Below the pieces are notes generated by a model. That model did not search any database and had not been told where the DNA came from. It saw only the letters and a list, made by a program, of their open reading frames with translations. The position numbers and the translations under genes were made by a program. This document shows positions 17,618 to 27,024 of a stretch of 64,000 nt of DNA, in pieces. Position 1 is the first letter of the stretch; each line of letters opens with the position of its first letter. This DNA comes from Planctomycetaceae bacterium (GTDB lineage: Bacteria > Planctomycetota > Planctomycetia > Planctomycetales > Planctomycetaceae): contig JANQSH010000053.1 of NCBI GenBank assembly GCA_028284145.1, positions 1 through 64,000 on the forward strand, given 5' to 3'.

Positions 17618-18048
17618 TTCAAAACCGCTCGACATCGCTGGCGAAATAGACATTCATGTTGAAGTACATTCTTTGCTTAATTCTGTGTCTGCTGGCAGGA
17701 ATGTTGCTTCCGACTTTGACACTGGCCGAAGATTGGCCCGAATTCCGCGGGCCAACCAGTCAGGGAATCTTCACAGAGAACAACTTGCCGACGACCTGGA
17801 GTACGACCAAAAACGTTATATGGAAGGCCGCCATTCCGGGCGAGGGCTGGTCGTCTCCAATTGTGGTAGATGGCAGGATGTATCTTACAACTGCGATTGA
17901 GCAAGGCAGCAGCGATACTCCCCACACTTAGAGCGCATCCGAGATAACCGTAGCGTCATCCGAACGGGTATTTCAGTTCCAAATGGTCCGCCAGCCGCTA
18001 CGATAAAACTAGTGGTCCGTCAAGATTAAAATTTGGGTTTGGTAAAGT

Positions 18049-18116
18049 TGCAAGGAGCGATAACGGAGTGGGTTATGTCAACCCGTGCCCCAAAACAAAG
18101 CCTTGACAAGGCACTA
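18049..18116 (+). repeat. R2 repeat, copy a
   Basis: About 66 bases resemble 47833-47899; the right part CAAAACAAAGCCTTGACAAG plus GCACTA is identical over 26 bases. It contains the hairpin GCCTTgacAAGGC. It lies in the unrelated sequence that replaces the middle of the PQQ pseudogene. Confidence 0.75.
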
Positions 18117-18279
18117 GACGTAGTCTAGTTCGCCTTCGATGTTACCTGGGGGAGGACTCAGCTTCGTCATCGACCGTGGTGTGGCTTCGTGTGTGGACAC
18201 GAAAACTGGCAAACTGCACTGGCAGGAGCGCATCGGTGGGAATTTCTCTGCATCGCTGACAGCCGCAGATGGAAAATCC

Positions 18280-18414
18280 AGAGCGTATTCCGCTCTTCTG
18301 TGGCGCGATGACTCTAGCCGCGTCGATACCTCGACGCGGTACCGCCGTGCGTAGCACGTCGGCTGGCAGAGGCCCCCACGAGCCGGAGACATCACACCAA
18401 AAAGTAAACTGCTC
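18280..18414 (-). repeat. R1 dispersed repeat, copy c (long form), inserted in a coding sequence
   Basis: It reads on the - strand: GAGCAGTTTACTTTTTGG at the left, CGGAATACGCTCT at the right. It is 135 bp and contains an extra block with a perfect 9-base stem CCGCGTCGA/TCGACGCGG and a second hairpin CGTGCgtaGCACG. The same block occurs in copy i. Joining TCC (before 18280) to TAT (from 18415) restores the propeller reading frame as DGK-S-YLQSEQ, which defines both borders. No target-site duplication is visible. Confidence 0.9.
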
Positions 18415-18737
18415 TATCTGCAGAGTGAACAAGGTGAAACGATTGTCATCTCGGCCGGAAAGACGTTTCGCAAGATCGCATACAACGATATTGAAGCGAG
18501 AACTCTGGCAACGCCCGCTTTCGCCAATGGTGCGATTTATCCTCGCACAGACGGAAATTGACCGGATCGATTCGAAAGGTCGTTGAGTGAAGGTTGTCGG
18601 AGACGACGAGTTCCTTTCACGGCGAATCGTCACAGGTTTGCCCTTTCCTGATACGAAAGGGGAGTGACAAAAAAAGGCCTCCAACGCTTTTCACCGTCAG
18701 AGACCCTTGTATCGTTCGCCGGCTGTTGCAAGACGCG

Positions 18738-19064
18738 TTACTCGTCTTCCTCTTCTTCGTCGCAATCTTCGTCATAAAGAACATCGACCGCAGTGCCGCT
18801 CTCGTCATCTTCGAGGCGTTTGGGGCCATGGTCGTAACAGTCGCTGTCGTGCCAGAGGGGTAGACCAGCAGCATAGCGGGCTGCCAGCATCAGCACTTTC
18901 TCTTCCGAGCCTGGTTTCGCCCTGGTTGGACTGCGAGGTTGCACACCGATATTGACGAAATCTTCTTCGTGGTAGAGGTCATCAAAATCGATGGCAAATT
19001 CACCACCGACAGTAGCTTCCTCCGTGGCTTCGAGGCTGGATTCGGATTCAAACGTTTGGGTCAT
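18738..19064 (-). CDS. small acidic protein of unknown function
   Basis: 108 residues. The ATG at 19064 (MTQTFESES) has GGAGAGA seven bases upstream, a good ribosome-binding site; an in-frame upstream ATG at 19091 does not. The protein is very acidic, with a Glu/Asp-rich N-terminus, a central basic to neutral region (QPRSPTRAKPGSEEKVLML, then AARYAAGLPLWHDSDCYDHG) and a C-terminal run of Asp and Glu. No signal peptide, membrane helix or known domain is recognised. The AARYAAGLPLWHDSDCYD segment, with two Cys/His/Asp-rich positions, looks like the conserved core. The gene stands alone between the PQQ pseudogene and the sigma-54 activator, transcribed leftward. I have no basis for a function. 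Confidence 0.6.
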   Translation of the reverse strand: MTQTFESESSLEATEEATVGGEFAIDFDDLYHEEDFVNIGVQPRSPTRAKPGSEEKVLMLAARYAAGLPLWHDSDCYDHGPKRLEDDESGTAVDVLYDEDCDEEEEDE

Positions 19065-19387
19065 TCGTGATCTCTCCGATAGTTCCATCACGTGGGTTCA
19101 GAAACGGTCCAAGTTCCTGTCAGGTAGTCAACTTGCGGCGAACTTTAATCGCAGTCCGACTCACAGCGAGATGCTGGATATTTACAACTGCGGCGGGGTT
19201 TTTTCGGCAACAAGTTACGGGAAGGATACCTTGGCAGGGACTTCTATCTGGAATAACAGATTGTTCAGCGTTTGATGCAGAAAGTCAACAAAATTCTTGC
19301 CAATTTGAAGTTCCGCCCCAAAAAACTCGAGATGCATCAAAAAAGTCAAATCGATCGATGAACTCGCTGGTGCCCTCGTTTTCCAGG

Positions 19388-21505
19388 TTAATGCGGGCGT
19401 GAAACATCGTATTTCTTCAGCTTGCGATCCAGTGTCGAACGCTCAATTCCCAGGATCTGAGCCGCCTTCGATTTGTTCCACCCTGTCGACTCCAGGGTTT
19501 TAAGAATATGGTCTCGTTCCAACATTTCGAGGCTCATTTCCTGATAGTCCCTTGTAACCTGTTCGGCAGCGATGGTGGCCACACCGGAGTCGGTCGGACT
19601 CAGGGCTGAGAGTTGCAAATCGGCTCGATCAATATGGTCGCTTGCACAGAGAATGACAGCTCGTTCCACAGCATTTTGCAGTTGCCGGATATTGCCCGGC
19701 CATTCGTAACTCCGCAACAACTCCATCGCCTCCTCTGAAAAACCACGAACCGGCCGACCATTTTTGCGCACGATTCTTTTGAGAAAATGCTCTGCCAGTA
19801 GCGGGATATCCGAGGCATGGTCTCTCAGTGGAGGAACGAGAATCTCCACGACGTGCAGCCGAAAATAAAGGTCACTGCGGAATGTCCCCTCTTGAATCGC
19901 CTGCTCCAGGTCTCGATTTGTTGCGGCGACCACACGGACATCGACATCAACCTGTGTGCCACCGCCAATCCGTTCGAAAGGATGGCCTTCCAGCACGCGC
20001 AGAAACTTTGCCTGAATCGGCAAGCTCATTTCGCCCACTTCATCGAGAAACAGCGATCCCCCATCCGCCTGTTCAAATTTGCCAATTTTTCGGCCAACAG
20101 CCCCGGTGAAGGATCCCTTTTCATGGCCGAACAACTCGCTTTCCAGCAATGTTTCGCTCAGCGCTGCACAGTTCATCGTTGTGAAGGGACCATTTCGCCG
20201 ATTGCTGTTGAAGTGAATGGCCCTGGCAACCAATTCCTTTCCGACACCACTCTCGCCCCGAATTAACACGGTCGCATCGGTCGGCGCCATTCGTTCGATA
20301 TTTTGCCGCAACCGCTGGATGGAAGGATGCTCTCCGACAATCTCAAATTCCATCTCGAGTTGTTGCCGCAGTGTACGGTTTTCATCCTTCGCGCGCTGCA
20401 GACCATCTGCGAGTGACTGTCGTTGCTGCATGTTTTCCAACGCGACCGCCAACTGGTCTGCCACGGCGAGAGTGAATTCCAGATCGTCCGGGTCAAAGGG
20501 ATTGTCGGGGTTGGTTGTGTAGAGGTGTATCAGCCCGTGCAATTCAGCGCCACTGCGAATCGGTGCGCATATCACACTCCGGGCATGAATTTCCCCCGAG
20601 CTATCGCGATTGATCACCCGGCTGTCATCGGAGACATCCCGTGCCAGAACGGCTTCACGACTTTCCAGCACCACACGCGCAAGTCGATCGGACAGACGTT
20701 GATAGGGGAGTTCGTTGGTTGAGCGATACGATAACACCTGCAATTGTGCAGAATGCACCTGCGATGTCTTGCCTTTTGAAAGCAGCAGAACCGCACCGAT
20801 GTCCGCGCTGGTTCCCTTGAACAATCCGTCCAGCACGACTTCCGTCAATGTCCTGGTCTCTGGTGCCTCTCCCATGGCGAGAGTCAGTTGATACAGACTG
20901 GCCAGCTCGCGGCTGGCACGATCCCGAATCATCGAGTCGTTGGGGCCTTCGGACCGATACCGCGTATCCCGTTTGCGATGAATGATGGATGGTGGCGATT
21001 CCACCTCTTCTTCCCCATCATCCACGAAATGATCGATGACCACCTCGTAAGCAGTGTCGTCGATATTGGGAGATTTGATCGGACGTTGCGATTCGGGGAA
21101 TGGTTTCGAGAGATCGAATGTGAAGCCCAACTCGCAGGAACCGATCTGAATCAACTGGCCATCTTCCAATTCCCAGTCGCCGGCAACTTTGCGGGAATTG
21201 ATAGTCGTCCCATTCCGGCTGCCGAGATCGCGCAGTGTCCAGTGCGCTCCACTCTGGAAGACTTCGCAATGATTGCGACTGCAGACATCGTCCCTCAAGA
21301 CAATGCGATTGGTGGGTGCGCGCCCCACGGTCGTCACCTGACCGGGCGTCAAGCGAAAGACATCACGCCAATTCGTTCCCTCGCGCACAACAAGATACGC
21401 GACATTTCCGAGCGGACCTTCTTTGCTGCTGAATTCAGTATCTTCTCTGGCCACAATAATTCGATATCCGGCTGAATCAACTTTTCCTGACCACCGTACA
21501 TTCAA
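19388..21505 (-). CDS. sigma-54-dependent transcriptional activator with FHA and GAF domains
   Basis: 705 residues. An N-terminal FHA domain (about 30-135: [30 protein letters not shown]) reads phospho-threonine. A GAF domain (about 205-365) follows, then a short coiled coil and a complete AAA+ domain (about 390-625). The AAA+ domain has Walker [16 protein letters not shown], the sigma-54 contact loop GSFTGAVG (canonical GAFTGA, with Ala to Ser), Walker [13 protein letters not shown] and [13 protein letters not shown] Fis-type helix-turn-helix ends the protein ([20 protein letters not shown]). It probably activates sigma-54 promoters in response to Ser/Thr kinase signalling, fitting the many such kinases of planctomycetes. 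No kinase or obvious sigma-54 promoter lies next to it. Start chosen as the furthest ATG; an internal start before the FHA domain is possible. Confidence 0.93.
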   Translation of the reverse strand: MNVRWSGKVDSAGYRIIVAREDTEFSSKEGPLGNVAYLVVREGTNWRDVFRLTPGQVTTVGRAPTNRIVLRDDVCSRNHCEVFQSGAHWTLRDLGSRNGTTINSRKVAGDWELEDGQLIQIGSCELGFTFDLSKPFPESQRPIKSPNIDDTAYEVVIDHFVDDGEEEVESPPSIIHRKRDTRYRSEGPNDSMIRDRASRELASLYQLTLAMGEAPETRTLTEVVLDGLFKGTSADIGAVLLLSKGKTSQVHSAQLQVLSYRSTNELPYQRLSDRLARVVLESREAVLARDVSDDSRVINRDSSGEIHARSVICAPIRSGAELHGLIHLYTTNPDNPFDPDDLEFTLAVADQLAVALENMQQRQSLADGLQRAKDENRTLRQQLEMEFEIVGEHPSIQRLRQNIERMAPTDATVLIRGESGVGKELVARAIHFNSNRRNGPFTTMNCAALSETLLESELFGHEKGSFTGAVGRKIGKFEQADGGSLFLDEVGEMSLPIQAKFLRVLEGHPFERIGGGTQVDVDVRVVAATNRDLEQAIQEGTFRSDLYFRLHVVEILVPPLRDHASDIPLLAEHFLKRIVRKNGRPVRGFSEEAMELLRSYEWPGNIRQLQNAVERAVILCASDHIDRADLQLSALSPTDSGVATIAAEQVTRDYQEMSLEMLERDHILKTLESTGWNKSKAAQILGIERSTLDRKLKKYDVSRPH

Positions 21506-21685
21506 TCACATCGACGAAAGTCTGTCATGCTTTTCCGTGCCGCAAAAATCGTCGTTTGATCTGCAAACTTTGACTCCCACGAGTGATCTGTTAAAGCTTC
21601 GTTTTGGAGTACAGTCTGACATAACCTGTTCCATTGTCGCTCCTTGCAGTTTCATCAACTCCAACTTTTCGTTTTGACAGTTCGC

Positions 21686-21722
21686 GAGAAAGAAACGTGA
21701 TACGAAAAGGCAAACGACTCTT
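21686..21722 (-). repeat. R1 fragment, copy d (degenerate)
   Basis: GAAACGTGATACGAAAAGG followed by CAAACGACTCT matches the left end of R1 (read on the - strand) with about 7 differences in 36 bases. Only this end remains, so it is probably an old decayed copy. Confidence 0.55.
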
Positions 21723-22078
21723 ACCCACCAACCGGTCCCAACTTCAATTATGGCCCGTATTTCAGGATAGTCGACCGCCAACTTGCCATTCAAGTAAGTT
21801 TCTTTCGACCGAAATACCACATTCATGGGCTTTGATTGCTGGATTTCTGAAAGAGTCGTAAATCGGGTATCATTGCAGCGTCATATGCCTTCTTGTGGCC
21901 TTGACAAGCTTTGTGGCCTCGATAAACGTCGTTTGGTGCAATTCTCGACTGGCATGAGCGAGGAGCATAGCCCGAAAAAGCAGCCTGCGGCAAAATCTGT
22001 TCCCAAACTCGTTGGTGACAGGAAATCGTATAGGAATTTGCGACTGGATTTGTTGTACGCAAAGGTCTTGAAATGCCC

Positions 22079-22086
22079 TGTATAAT
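22079..22086 (+). promoter_or_regulatory. -10 element before the PQQ-propeller gene
   Basis: TGTATAAT contains a perfect TATAAT (22081-22086), 87 bases before the start codon. No matching -35 at 16-18 bases is seen. The same CTGTATAAT string precedes the TolB-like gene at 56775-56783. Confidence 0.45.
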
Positions 22087-22172
22087 GATAATGCCTCCGC
22101 GACAAACCGACGTTTTTCAAAAAAGCAATACTGTTCCGGGGCCAGACCAACGATACTACGAGGACGAAACTC

Positions 22173-23432
22173 ATGATTCAACTTTGCCCGGCACATCGGT
22201 ATTTGGCTTTCTTTCTTTTGACGATCTTCCTGCTGACGTCTTCACCAAAGACTTCTGCGGAGAACTGGCCACGCTTTCGAGGAAAAAATGGTGTGGGAGT
22301 CAGCGACCAGAAGGGATTGCCCGTTCAGTGGACCGAAGATGATTACGACTGGTCAATCAAGCTGAATGGAACAGGACACAGTTCTCCGATTGTATGGGGC
22401 AAGTATCTGTTTGTGACCTCGGCTGCAAATGATGGCAAGTCGCGCATGCTCGATTGCCTCGATGCAGAAACAGGACAACAACGCTGGGGCAAATCTCTGC
22501 CGTTCAAGACTGACCATCTACACCAGAAAAACAGTTGGGCCTCCGCCACCCCCGCCACCGATGGAATACACGTCTATGTGACTTTTGCCGACGACGAACA
22601 ATATATGTTGTTCGCGTTTGACTTCCAGGGAAACGAAATCTGGAAGGCATCGCTGGGCAAATTCGACAGCCAGCATGGACAGGGAGTCTCTCCCATCGTC
22701 TACAAGGATCTGGTGATACTTGCGAATGATCAGGATGGTCCGAGTTCGCTGAGGGCGTTTGACCGAAAAACGGGTGATGTGAAATGGAAAGTGGAACGTC
22801 CCAACCGCAAAGTCTCTTACGCCACGCCGATAATACTCCGGCGTGAGAACAAGTCGGATCAACTCATCACGGTCAGCGGAATGGCTGGCGTTCGTGGCTA
22901 TCGGCCGGAAGATGGCAAGTTGATCTGGCAGACGTCATCGTTCCCGCTGAGAACCGTTGCTTCGCCAATTGCCTGCCAGGGATTGGTCTTCGCGTCATGT
23001 GGACAGGGTTCGCGCGGCGGAGTGGAACTGCGCGCAGTTTCTCCGGATGGCCGAGGGGACGTTTCCGACACACGGGTGAAGTTTGTCCGCACTCGACAAC
23101 TGCCTTACGTTCCCACTCCAATTGCCTGTGACGGGTATGTCTTTCTATGGAATGATGGTGGCGTTGTCTGCTGCGTGAATCCGAAGACCGGTGAGAATAT
23201 CTGGGTGAAGCGTGTTGGCGGCGATTTCAGCGGCTCGCCTGTCTGTATCGATGGCAAACTCTATTGTATTAGCGAATCGGGGGACGTCGTGGTCCTTCGA
23301 GCCTCCGACAAGTACGAGTTTCTTGGGAAATCCCCGCTTCCCGACCGCAGTCAGGCGACTCCTGCAGTTGCCAACGGAAGGTTGTTCTTGCGAAGTTTCG
23401 AGCATCTGACCTGCATCAAAGCTGGCACATAG
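22173..23432 (+). CDS. exported PQQ-like beta-propeller protein (BamB-type)
   Basis: 419 residues. GAGGA lies eight bases before the ATG at 22173. A signal peptide is clear (FFLLTIFLLTSSPKTSAEN, cleavage after about residue 29). The mature part is a WD-like propeller with repeating blades: NGTGHSSPIVWGKYLFVTS, DAETGQQRWGKSLPF, DRKTGDVKWKVE, PEDGKLIWQTSSF, NPKTGENIWVKRVGG and DGKLYCISESGDVVVLRA. Such proteins are very numerous in planctomycetes and are thought to bind or present other macromolecules in the periplasm; despite the name they need not bind PQQ. It is the intact relative of the pseudogene at 17656, and its last blade (FSGSPVCIDGKLYC) shows exactly where R1 entered that gene. Probably monocistronic. 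Confidence 0.88.
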   Translation: MIQLCPAHRYLAFFLLTIFLLTSSPKTSAENWPRFRGKNGVGVSDQKGLPVQWTEDDYDWSIKLNGTGHSSPIVWGKYLFVTSAANDGKSRMLDCLDAETGQQRWGKSLPFKTDHLHQKNSWASATPATDGIHVYVTFADDEQYMLFAFDFQGNEIWKASLGKFDSQHGQGVSPIVYKDLVILANDQDGPSSLRAFDRKTGDVKWKVERPNRKVSYATPIILRRENKSDQLITVSGMAGVRGYRPEDGKLIWQTSSFPLRTVASPIACQGLVFASCGQGSRGGVELRAVSPDGRGDVSDTRVKFVRTRQLPYVPTPIACDGYVFLWNDGGVVCCVNPKTGENIWVKRVGGDFSGSPVCIDGKLYCISESGDVVVLRASDKYEFLGKSPLPDRSQATPAVANGRLFLRSFEHLTCIKAGT

Positions 23433-23763
23433 TCCGACGGACTTTTATCTGTGGCGGTTTGAGCTTCTTTTGGAACTGTAATAGCATTCTGAAGGCCGCT
23501 ACAGTTAGATGTGGCTTACAATGAAATGCGACTTTCCTGGAAGATTTTCGATCAAAATCCCCTGCATCTTGAGAGTTCGCACTCAGCATGAAACGTTTTG
23601 GAGCCACTGAATCGAAAAAAATTCTCTGGAAACGTGTTAAAAAGACTTCGTAATTCGTCTATGATGGAAGGATTATGACGGCGTCATGGGCCAGGCGCGC
23701 CTCTTTGTTTGCCGTGTATTTTTCTAACTGACGTATTGTCATCAAGAAGTAGTACCTGGAATT
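23433..23763. other. intergenic region between the propeller and zinc-ribbon genes
   Basis: 331 bases without a recognisable gene. A TATGAT hexamer at about 23660-23665 may be the -10 element of the zinc-ribbon gene. Nothing else supported. Confidence 0.35.
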
Positions 23764-24198
23764 ATGGCGACGTGGCCTGGAGGAGCATGCCCGAATTGCG
23801 GCGAATACATGCCGCAGGCATTGATTCATTGCCAGACCTGCCGCGCGCTGCTGAACGACGAACTCGAATCGGACAGTGTGGAAGTGCCCGAATTCGTCCC
23901 CTTGAGAGAGATTGCGACCATGGTCGATGTCGAGCCCGGCGGATTCTTTATCGGATGTCCGATTTGTGATCGCGAGTTGCGAATCAACCGCAAATACGAA
24001 GGCGAGCGCGTGCAGTGCAACTTCTGCAGCGGTCAGTTCCTGTTTGACCCGGAAAGCCAGCAGATCGAAACGATTGCGTTTTATGTGAAGTGCGCCCACT
24101 GCAGTGAAGAGTTACGTGCGGCCCGAAAATATCTTGGCGCCAAAGTCGTCTGCAAGCATTGCGGTGGAAAACTTCACTTCCGCGAAGGCGTAAAATGA
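23764..24198 (+). CDS. triple zinc-ribbon protein of unknown function
   Basis: 144 residues containing three CxxC...CxxC zinc ribbons: CPNCGEYMPQALIHCQTC (9-26), CPICDRELRINRKYEGERVQ followed by CNFC (about 64-87), and CAHCSEELRAARKYLGAK followed by VVCKHC (about 105-128). The second and third are clearly related to one another (RKYxGxxVxC). Between the first and second lies an acidic spacer (ESDSVEVPEFVPLREI). No membrane segment or signal peptide. Proteins with this kind of ribbon occur widely in planctomycetes fused to other domains; here they stand alone. A role in nucleic-acid or protein binding is possible but is inference only. It converges with the lipoprotein gene, 16 bases apart. 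Confidence 0.75.
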   Translation: MATWPGGACPNCGEYMPQALIHCQTCRALLNDELESDSVEVPEFVPLREIATMVDVEPGGFFIGCPICDRELRINRKYEGERVQCNFCSGQFLFDPESQQIETIAFYVKCAHCSEELRAARKYLGAKVVCKHCGGKLHFREGVK

Positions 24199-24214
24199 AT
24201 CTGCCTCCCGGATT

Positions 24215-24799
24215 TTATTCCGTTGCAGTTGTACCAAACGGTGTCCGTTCCCCACGACGACTTGGACTCAAATCTGTACTCGATGCCTCGCGATGAGGCG
24301 GAAAGAGCGAGACGCCCGATTTGCTGAATTCGACTCGGTCATCACTGGACATGGCACGGCTGTCGTTCGAGGAAGGCAGCCCCGTCACACCGGAACGTTC
24401 GATCTGAGTTTCTGATCTAGCCGGTTTGGTCTTGTAAAGTCGTCCGTCCTGATCGAACAACAGGGCAACATTCATCATCCACGTTCCACCCGTCTGGCCA
24501 TCCCACAGGTTGATGTAATAGATGGAATCGCTGATCCCTTCGCTTCCTTGAATCTCTGCTACTGCCAGTTTTTTAAGAACCTCGGCGCGGGGTGTTCCTA
24601 TTGGCACAATTTCGAGAATGCTGCGTGATTGTTCCTCATAGCTCAAAGGACAAGGATATACGGCAGGCGAAGTGGCACAACCGACCAACATCATTTCAAG
24701 CAAACCGATACCAACACAGAGTACCGTCAAACTCGTTGTAAGCACGTATTCACTTTTACCAAAGCAGATGCCTGTCCTGTTTCCCTGCATATTGAGCAT
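24215..24799 (-). CDS. putative lipoprotein of unknown function
   Basis: Predicted 194 residues from ATG at 24799. A GTG six bases further upstream (24805), seven bases after AAAGGA, is an equally good start. The long N-terminus ends in a hydrophobic stretch and a lipobox LVGC (VLCVGIGLLEMMLVGC), so the Cys near residue 41 is probably lipidated and the protein anchored in a membrane. The mature part has IVPIGTPRAEVLKKLAVAEI, reminiscent of the SmpA/BamE-like 'IxxGMxxxeVxxxLG' pattern, followed by a strand with YYINLWDGQTGGTW and LLFDQDGRLY. The resemblance to BamE-type domains is suggestive only. A longer reading frame extends into R1 copy e and is not considered coding. Confidence 0.6.
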   Translation of the reverse strand: MLNMQGNRTGICFGKSEYVLTTSLTVLCVGIGLLEMMLVGCATSPAVYPCPLSYEEQSRSILEIVPIGTPRAEVLKKLAVAEIQGSEGISDSIYYINLWDGQTGGTWMMNVALLFDQDGRLYKTKPARSETQIERSGVTGLPSSNDSRAMSSDDRVEFSKSGVSLFPPHREASSTDLSPSRRGERTPFGTTATE

Positions 24800-24837
24800 T
24801 CCCACGTCGCAATCCTTTACGACTTTTGCACAAGACC

Positions 24838-24936
24838 AGTGCAGTTTACCTTCTGGTGCGACGTCTCTGGCTCGTGTGGGCCCAGTTTGCAGGCCAAACG
24901 ACATCCATCACGGCACAGAAGAGCGTATTACGCTCT
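24838..24936 (+). repeat. R1 dispersed repeat, copy e (short form)
   Basis: Left end AGTGCAGTTTACCTTCTGG, middle GTCTCTGGCTCGTG, hairpin GGCCcagtttgcaGGCC, right end CACAGAAGAGCGTATTACG then CTCT. It lies upstream of the lipoprotein gene and downstream of pheS, opposite to the direction of both genes. Confidence 0.9.
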
Positions 24937-25048
24937 GGAATCGCCTTCAACCATTGTGCGCAGATCTCTCTGGCGATGAAATCTGGCAATTTGTCTTCCA
25001 AAAACGCACATTCGTCAAGGCGAATCGGTTTGGCTGCCGGGAGCGGCG

Positions 25049-26065
25049 TCAGAACTGCTGCAGAAAACGGACATCGTTTTCATAGAACCGGCGAATATCA
25101 TTGATTTCGTGCCGTTTCATGCAGAAACGCTCGACTCCCAGACCAAATGCGAAACCGGTAACTTTATCCGGAGCGTAACCGACCGCGGTCAACACATTCG
25201 GGTCGACCATTCCCGCACCGCCGATTTCCATCCAGGTGCCGTCCCAGTACATGTCCACTTCAACCGAGGGTTCGGTGAAGGGGAAAAATGACGGGCGAAA
25301 TCGGATTTCCACTTCGTGTCCGAGGTACGCTTTGGCAAACAGATGCAACACCGTCTTCAACTGAGCCATGGTGACACCATCCCCCACCATCAGGCCTTCC
25401 ATTTGGTGAAACATACAGGAATGTGTTGCATCAATTGTGTCTGGCCGATAAACGCGCCCCAGAGAGACAATCCGAATCGGCGGTTGCGTCTGCTCCATTA
25501 CGCGGATCTGCACCGTTGAAGTCTGGCTCCGTAACAGTACCGGACCAGATTCTCCCGCGAAATTGTGTTCGGCTGTCGCAAGATAGAAATTATCCAGCGG
25601 ATCGCGCGCGGGGTGTTCCGGAGGGATGTTCAAGGCAACGAAGTTGTGATGCTCGTCTTCAACTTCCGGGCCATCCACCACAGTGAACCCAAACCGGCCC
25701 ATAATGTCTTTGAATTCCTGTGCCGTCTGCGTCAGTGGATGTTTTCGGCCCAGTTTGACATCGTTGCCAGGTAATGTGATATCGACAGCAGACAAGACTT
25801 CGGCTGGTTGCGCCAACGATTCCAGCCGCGACTCCAGCGCAGCGGTCACTTTTGACTTCACATCATTAAAGCGTTTGCCAAAGACAGGACGTTCTTCGGG
25901 ACTTGCCTTCCCTACCAGAGACTGCAGGTCGCGCAGTCGCCCTTTCTTTTTGCCGAGGTATTCGATACGAACCGCTTCGAGATCGTCGGTGGATGCGGAT
26001 TCTGCGATGGCCGAAAGGGCTGCCTGTTCGTATTCGTCCAGTGCCGAAACCAGCGACTCAGCCAC
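25049..26065 (-). CDS. pheS: phenylalanyl-tRNA synthetase alpha subunit
   Basis: Catalytic alpha chain of the heterotetrameric enzyme that charges tRNA-Phe. 338 residues, normal length. Start is a GTG at 26065. The N-terminal coiled coil (about 1-85) includes [13 protein letters not shown]. Class II motif 2 has [21 protein letters not shown] (residues given by ends, about 210-230), the segment [16 protein letters not shown] is the Phe-pocket signature, and motif 3 is [16 protein letters not shown] (about 310-325). It follows rplT by 110 bases on the - strand, in the conserved rpmI-rplT-pheS order. pheT is not next to it: the downstream side holds R1 copy e and the lipoprotein gene. Confidence 0.97.
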   Translation of the reverse strand: MAESLVSALDEYEQAALSAIAESASTDDLEAVRIEYLGKKKGRLRDLQSLVGKASPEERPVFGKRFNDVKSKVTAALESRLESLAQPAEVLSAVDITLPGNDVKLGRKHPLTQTAQEFKDIMGRFGFTVVDGPEVEDEHHNFVALNIPPEHPARDPLDNFYLATAEHNFAGESGPVLLRSQTSTVQIRVMEQTQPPIRIVSLGRVYRPDTIDATHSCMFHQMEGLMVGDGVTMAQLKTVLHLFAKAYLGHEVEIRFRPSFFPFTEPSVEVDMYWDGTWMEIGGAGMVDPNVLTAVGYAPDKVTGFAFGLGVERFCMKRHEINDIRRFYENDVRFLQQF

Positions 26066-26175
26066 GATTCAGATCCATCCATAGTAGAGTTTTAACATAC
26101 CACGTCTGCTGCACCACAGATTGGAACAGCTTGACAATTGATACGTGACGCTTTGATGAAGTCCAGAGTCATGGT

Positions 26176-26526
26176 TCAGCCAGCAGTTTTGACCTTTTCG
26201 ACGATTTCCTCGAAAATCTCGGGATTATGAATCGCCAGTTCACTCAGCGATTTGCGGTTCAATTTGATATTCGCCACGCCCAATCCATGAATGAATTCCG
26301 AGTAGCGAATGCCGTGTAAACGGCAGGCAGCGGAAAGGCGAGTGATCCAGAGAGCACGGAATGTCCGTTTTCGGTTTTTCCGATCACGATACGCATAGGC
26401 CCTGGACCGCACAACGGTCTCTTTGACGGTCCGCAGCAGTTTGCTCCGGCCACCGACATTACCACGGGCTTCTTTGAAAAGGCGTTTTTTTGCGCGATGC
26501 CGCGCTTTTCCTGTGCGTACTCTCAT
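26176..26526 (-). CDS. rplT: 50S ribosomal protein L20
   Basis: Early-assembly 23S rRNA-binding protein and, in other bacteria, a translational repressor of its own operon. 116 residues, standard length. Starts [20 protein letters not shown] and has the family signature [20 protein letters not shown] (about 44-63) and [20 protein letters not shown]. It follows rpmI by 78 bases. The start ATG at 26526 has no clear Shine-Dalgarno, which may fit translational coupling to, or control through, rpmI mRNA structure. Confidence 0.97.
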   Translation of the reverse strand: MRVRTGKARHRAKKRLFKEARGNVGGRSKLLRTVKETVVRSRAYAYRDRKNRKRTFRALWITRLSAACRLHGIRYSEFIHGLGVANIKLNRKSLSELAIHNPEIFEEIVEKVKTAG

Positions 26527-26604
26527 GGGATGACTTCGGAGAAAAGTGTCTTTGTACTGGCTTCAAATCGCTTTGGTTTGAAGCGGAAACGTGGCAAAGC
26601 CAAT

Positions 26605-26805
26605 TTAAGCGCCGGGACGCAGGCCCTCGCGGATCGTCTCGGCGCTCTTTCCGGTCACCACGCCATCCTGTCGTAATTGGCGGCGTCGGTTTCCATCTTT
26701 ATGGCTCAGTTTGTGGCCACGGAAGGCTTTACGATGTTTCGCCTTACCGGAAGCGGTCACCTTGAACCGTTTGGCCATTCCTTTGTGCGTCTTCTGTTTC
26801 GGCAT
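26605..26805 (-). CDS. rpmI: 50S ribosomal protein L35
   Basis: 66 residues, the normal size. The family pattern MPKQKTHKGMAKRFKVTASG, then KAKHRKAFRGHKLSHK, is unmistakable. It heads the rpmI-rplT-pheS group. In most bacteria infC (initiation factor 3) precedes it in the same operon; here infC is absent and a small lineage-type gene lies upstream, so infC must be elsewhere. A TATAAT element on the - strand lies about 110 bases upstream, leaving a leader long enough for L20 autoregulation. Confidence 0.96.
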   Translation of the reverse strand: MPKQKTHKGMAKRFKVTASGKAKHRKAFRGHKLSHKDGNRRRQLRQDGVVTGKSAETIREGLRPGA

Positions 26806-26915
26806 TTCAGATCAATCGCTGTTTTTCTGGCGCTTCAAATCAATTTAAGCGTAACTTAATACAAAATAAAGGCTTCCATCACAAATGAGTGGATCGTTCA
26901 GTTGGAAGGCCGGGT

Positions 26916-26921
26916 ATTATA
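26916..26921 (-). promoter_or_regulatory. -10 element for the rpmI-rplT-pheS operon
   Basis: On the - strand GCTATAATACC carries a perfect TATAAT about 110 bases upstream of rpmI. No convincing -35 is present. The sequence between is AT-rich and gene-free and would form the 5' leader. Confidence 0.45.
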
Positions 26922-27024
26922 GCGGCCCTGCCCATTCGTTTTCCAGCCAGATTGCAGCGGATTTCGACAGTTCGCCACAAAATCCCGACTGTCGAGTTGA
27001 CGGAAGACCAGCTCCGGGAAAGTT

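Larger units (their letters stand above)
17656..18586 (+). pseudogene. ruined PQQ-like beta-propeller (BamB-type) exported protein gene
   Basis: The first 91 codons (17656-17931) encode a signal peptide and a normal propeller start (AEDWPEFRGPTSQGIF, PGEGWSSPIVVDGRMYLTT). The reading then breaks off. About 200 bases of unrelated sequence including an R2 repeat follow, and the homology resumes at 18139 with the final propeller blade (DRGVASCVDTKTGKLHWQ, GGNFSASLTAADGK). An R1 element interrupts this blade; after it the sequence continues YLQSEQGETIVISAGK and ends with a frameshift near 18545. Comparison with the intact relative at 22173-23432 shows that roughly 250 residues of the middle are missing. 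I see no way to make a functional protein. The gene is of interest as a fossil that dates and maps the insertion of R1. Confidence 0.85.
21506..22172. other. 667-base non-coding region with an R1 fragment and a promoter
   Basis: No coding frame here has a plausible start and composition. The region holds a degenerate R1 fragment (21686-21722) and, at its right end, a -10 element for the PQQ gene. The remainder shows no feature I can support. Confidence 0.5.

Noticed and set aside
24800-24904. N-terminal extension of the lipoprotein by 35 codons
   Set aside because: It reads into R1 copy e and would bury the signal sequence too far inside the protein.
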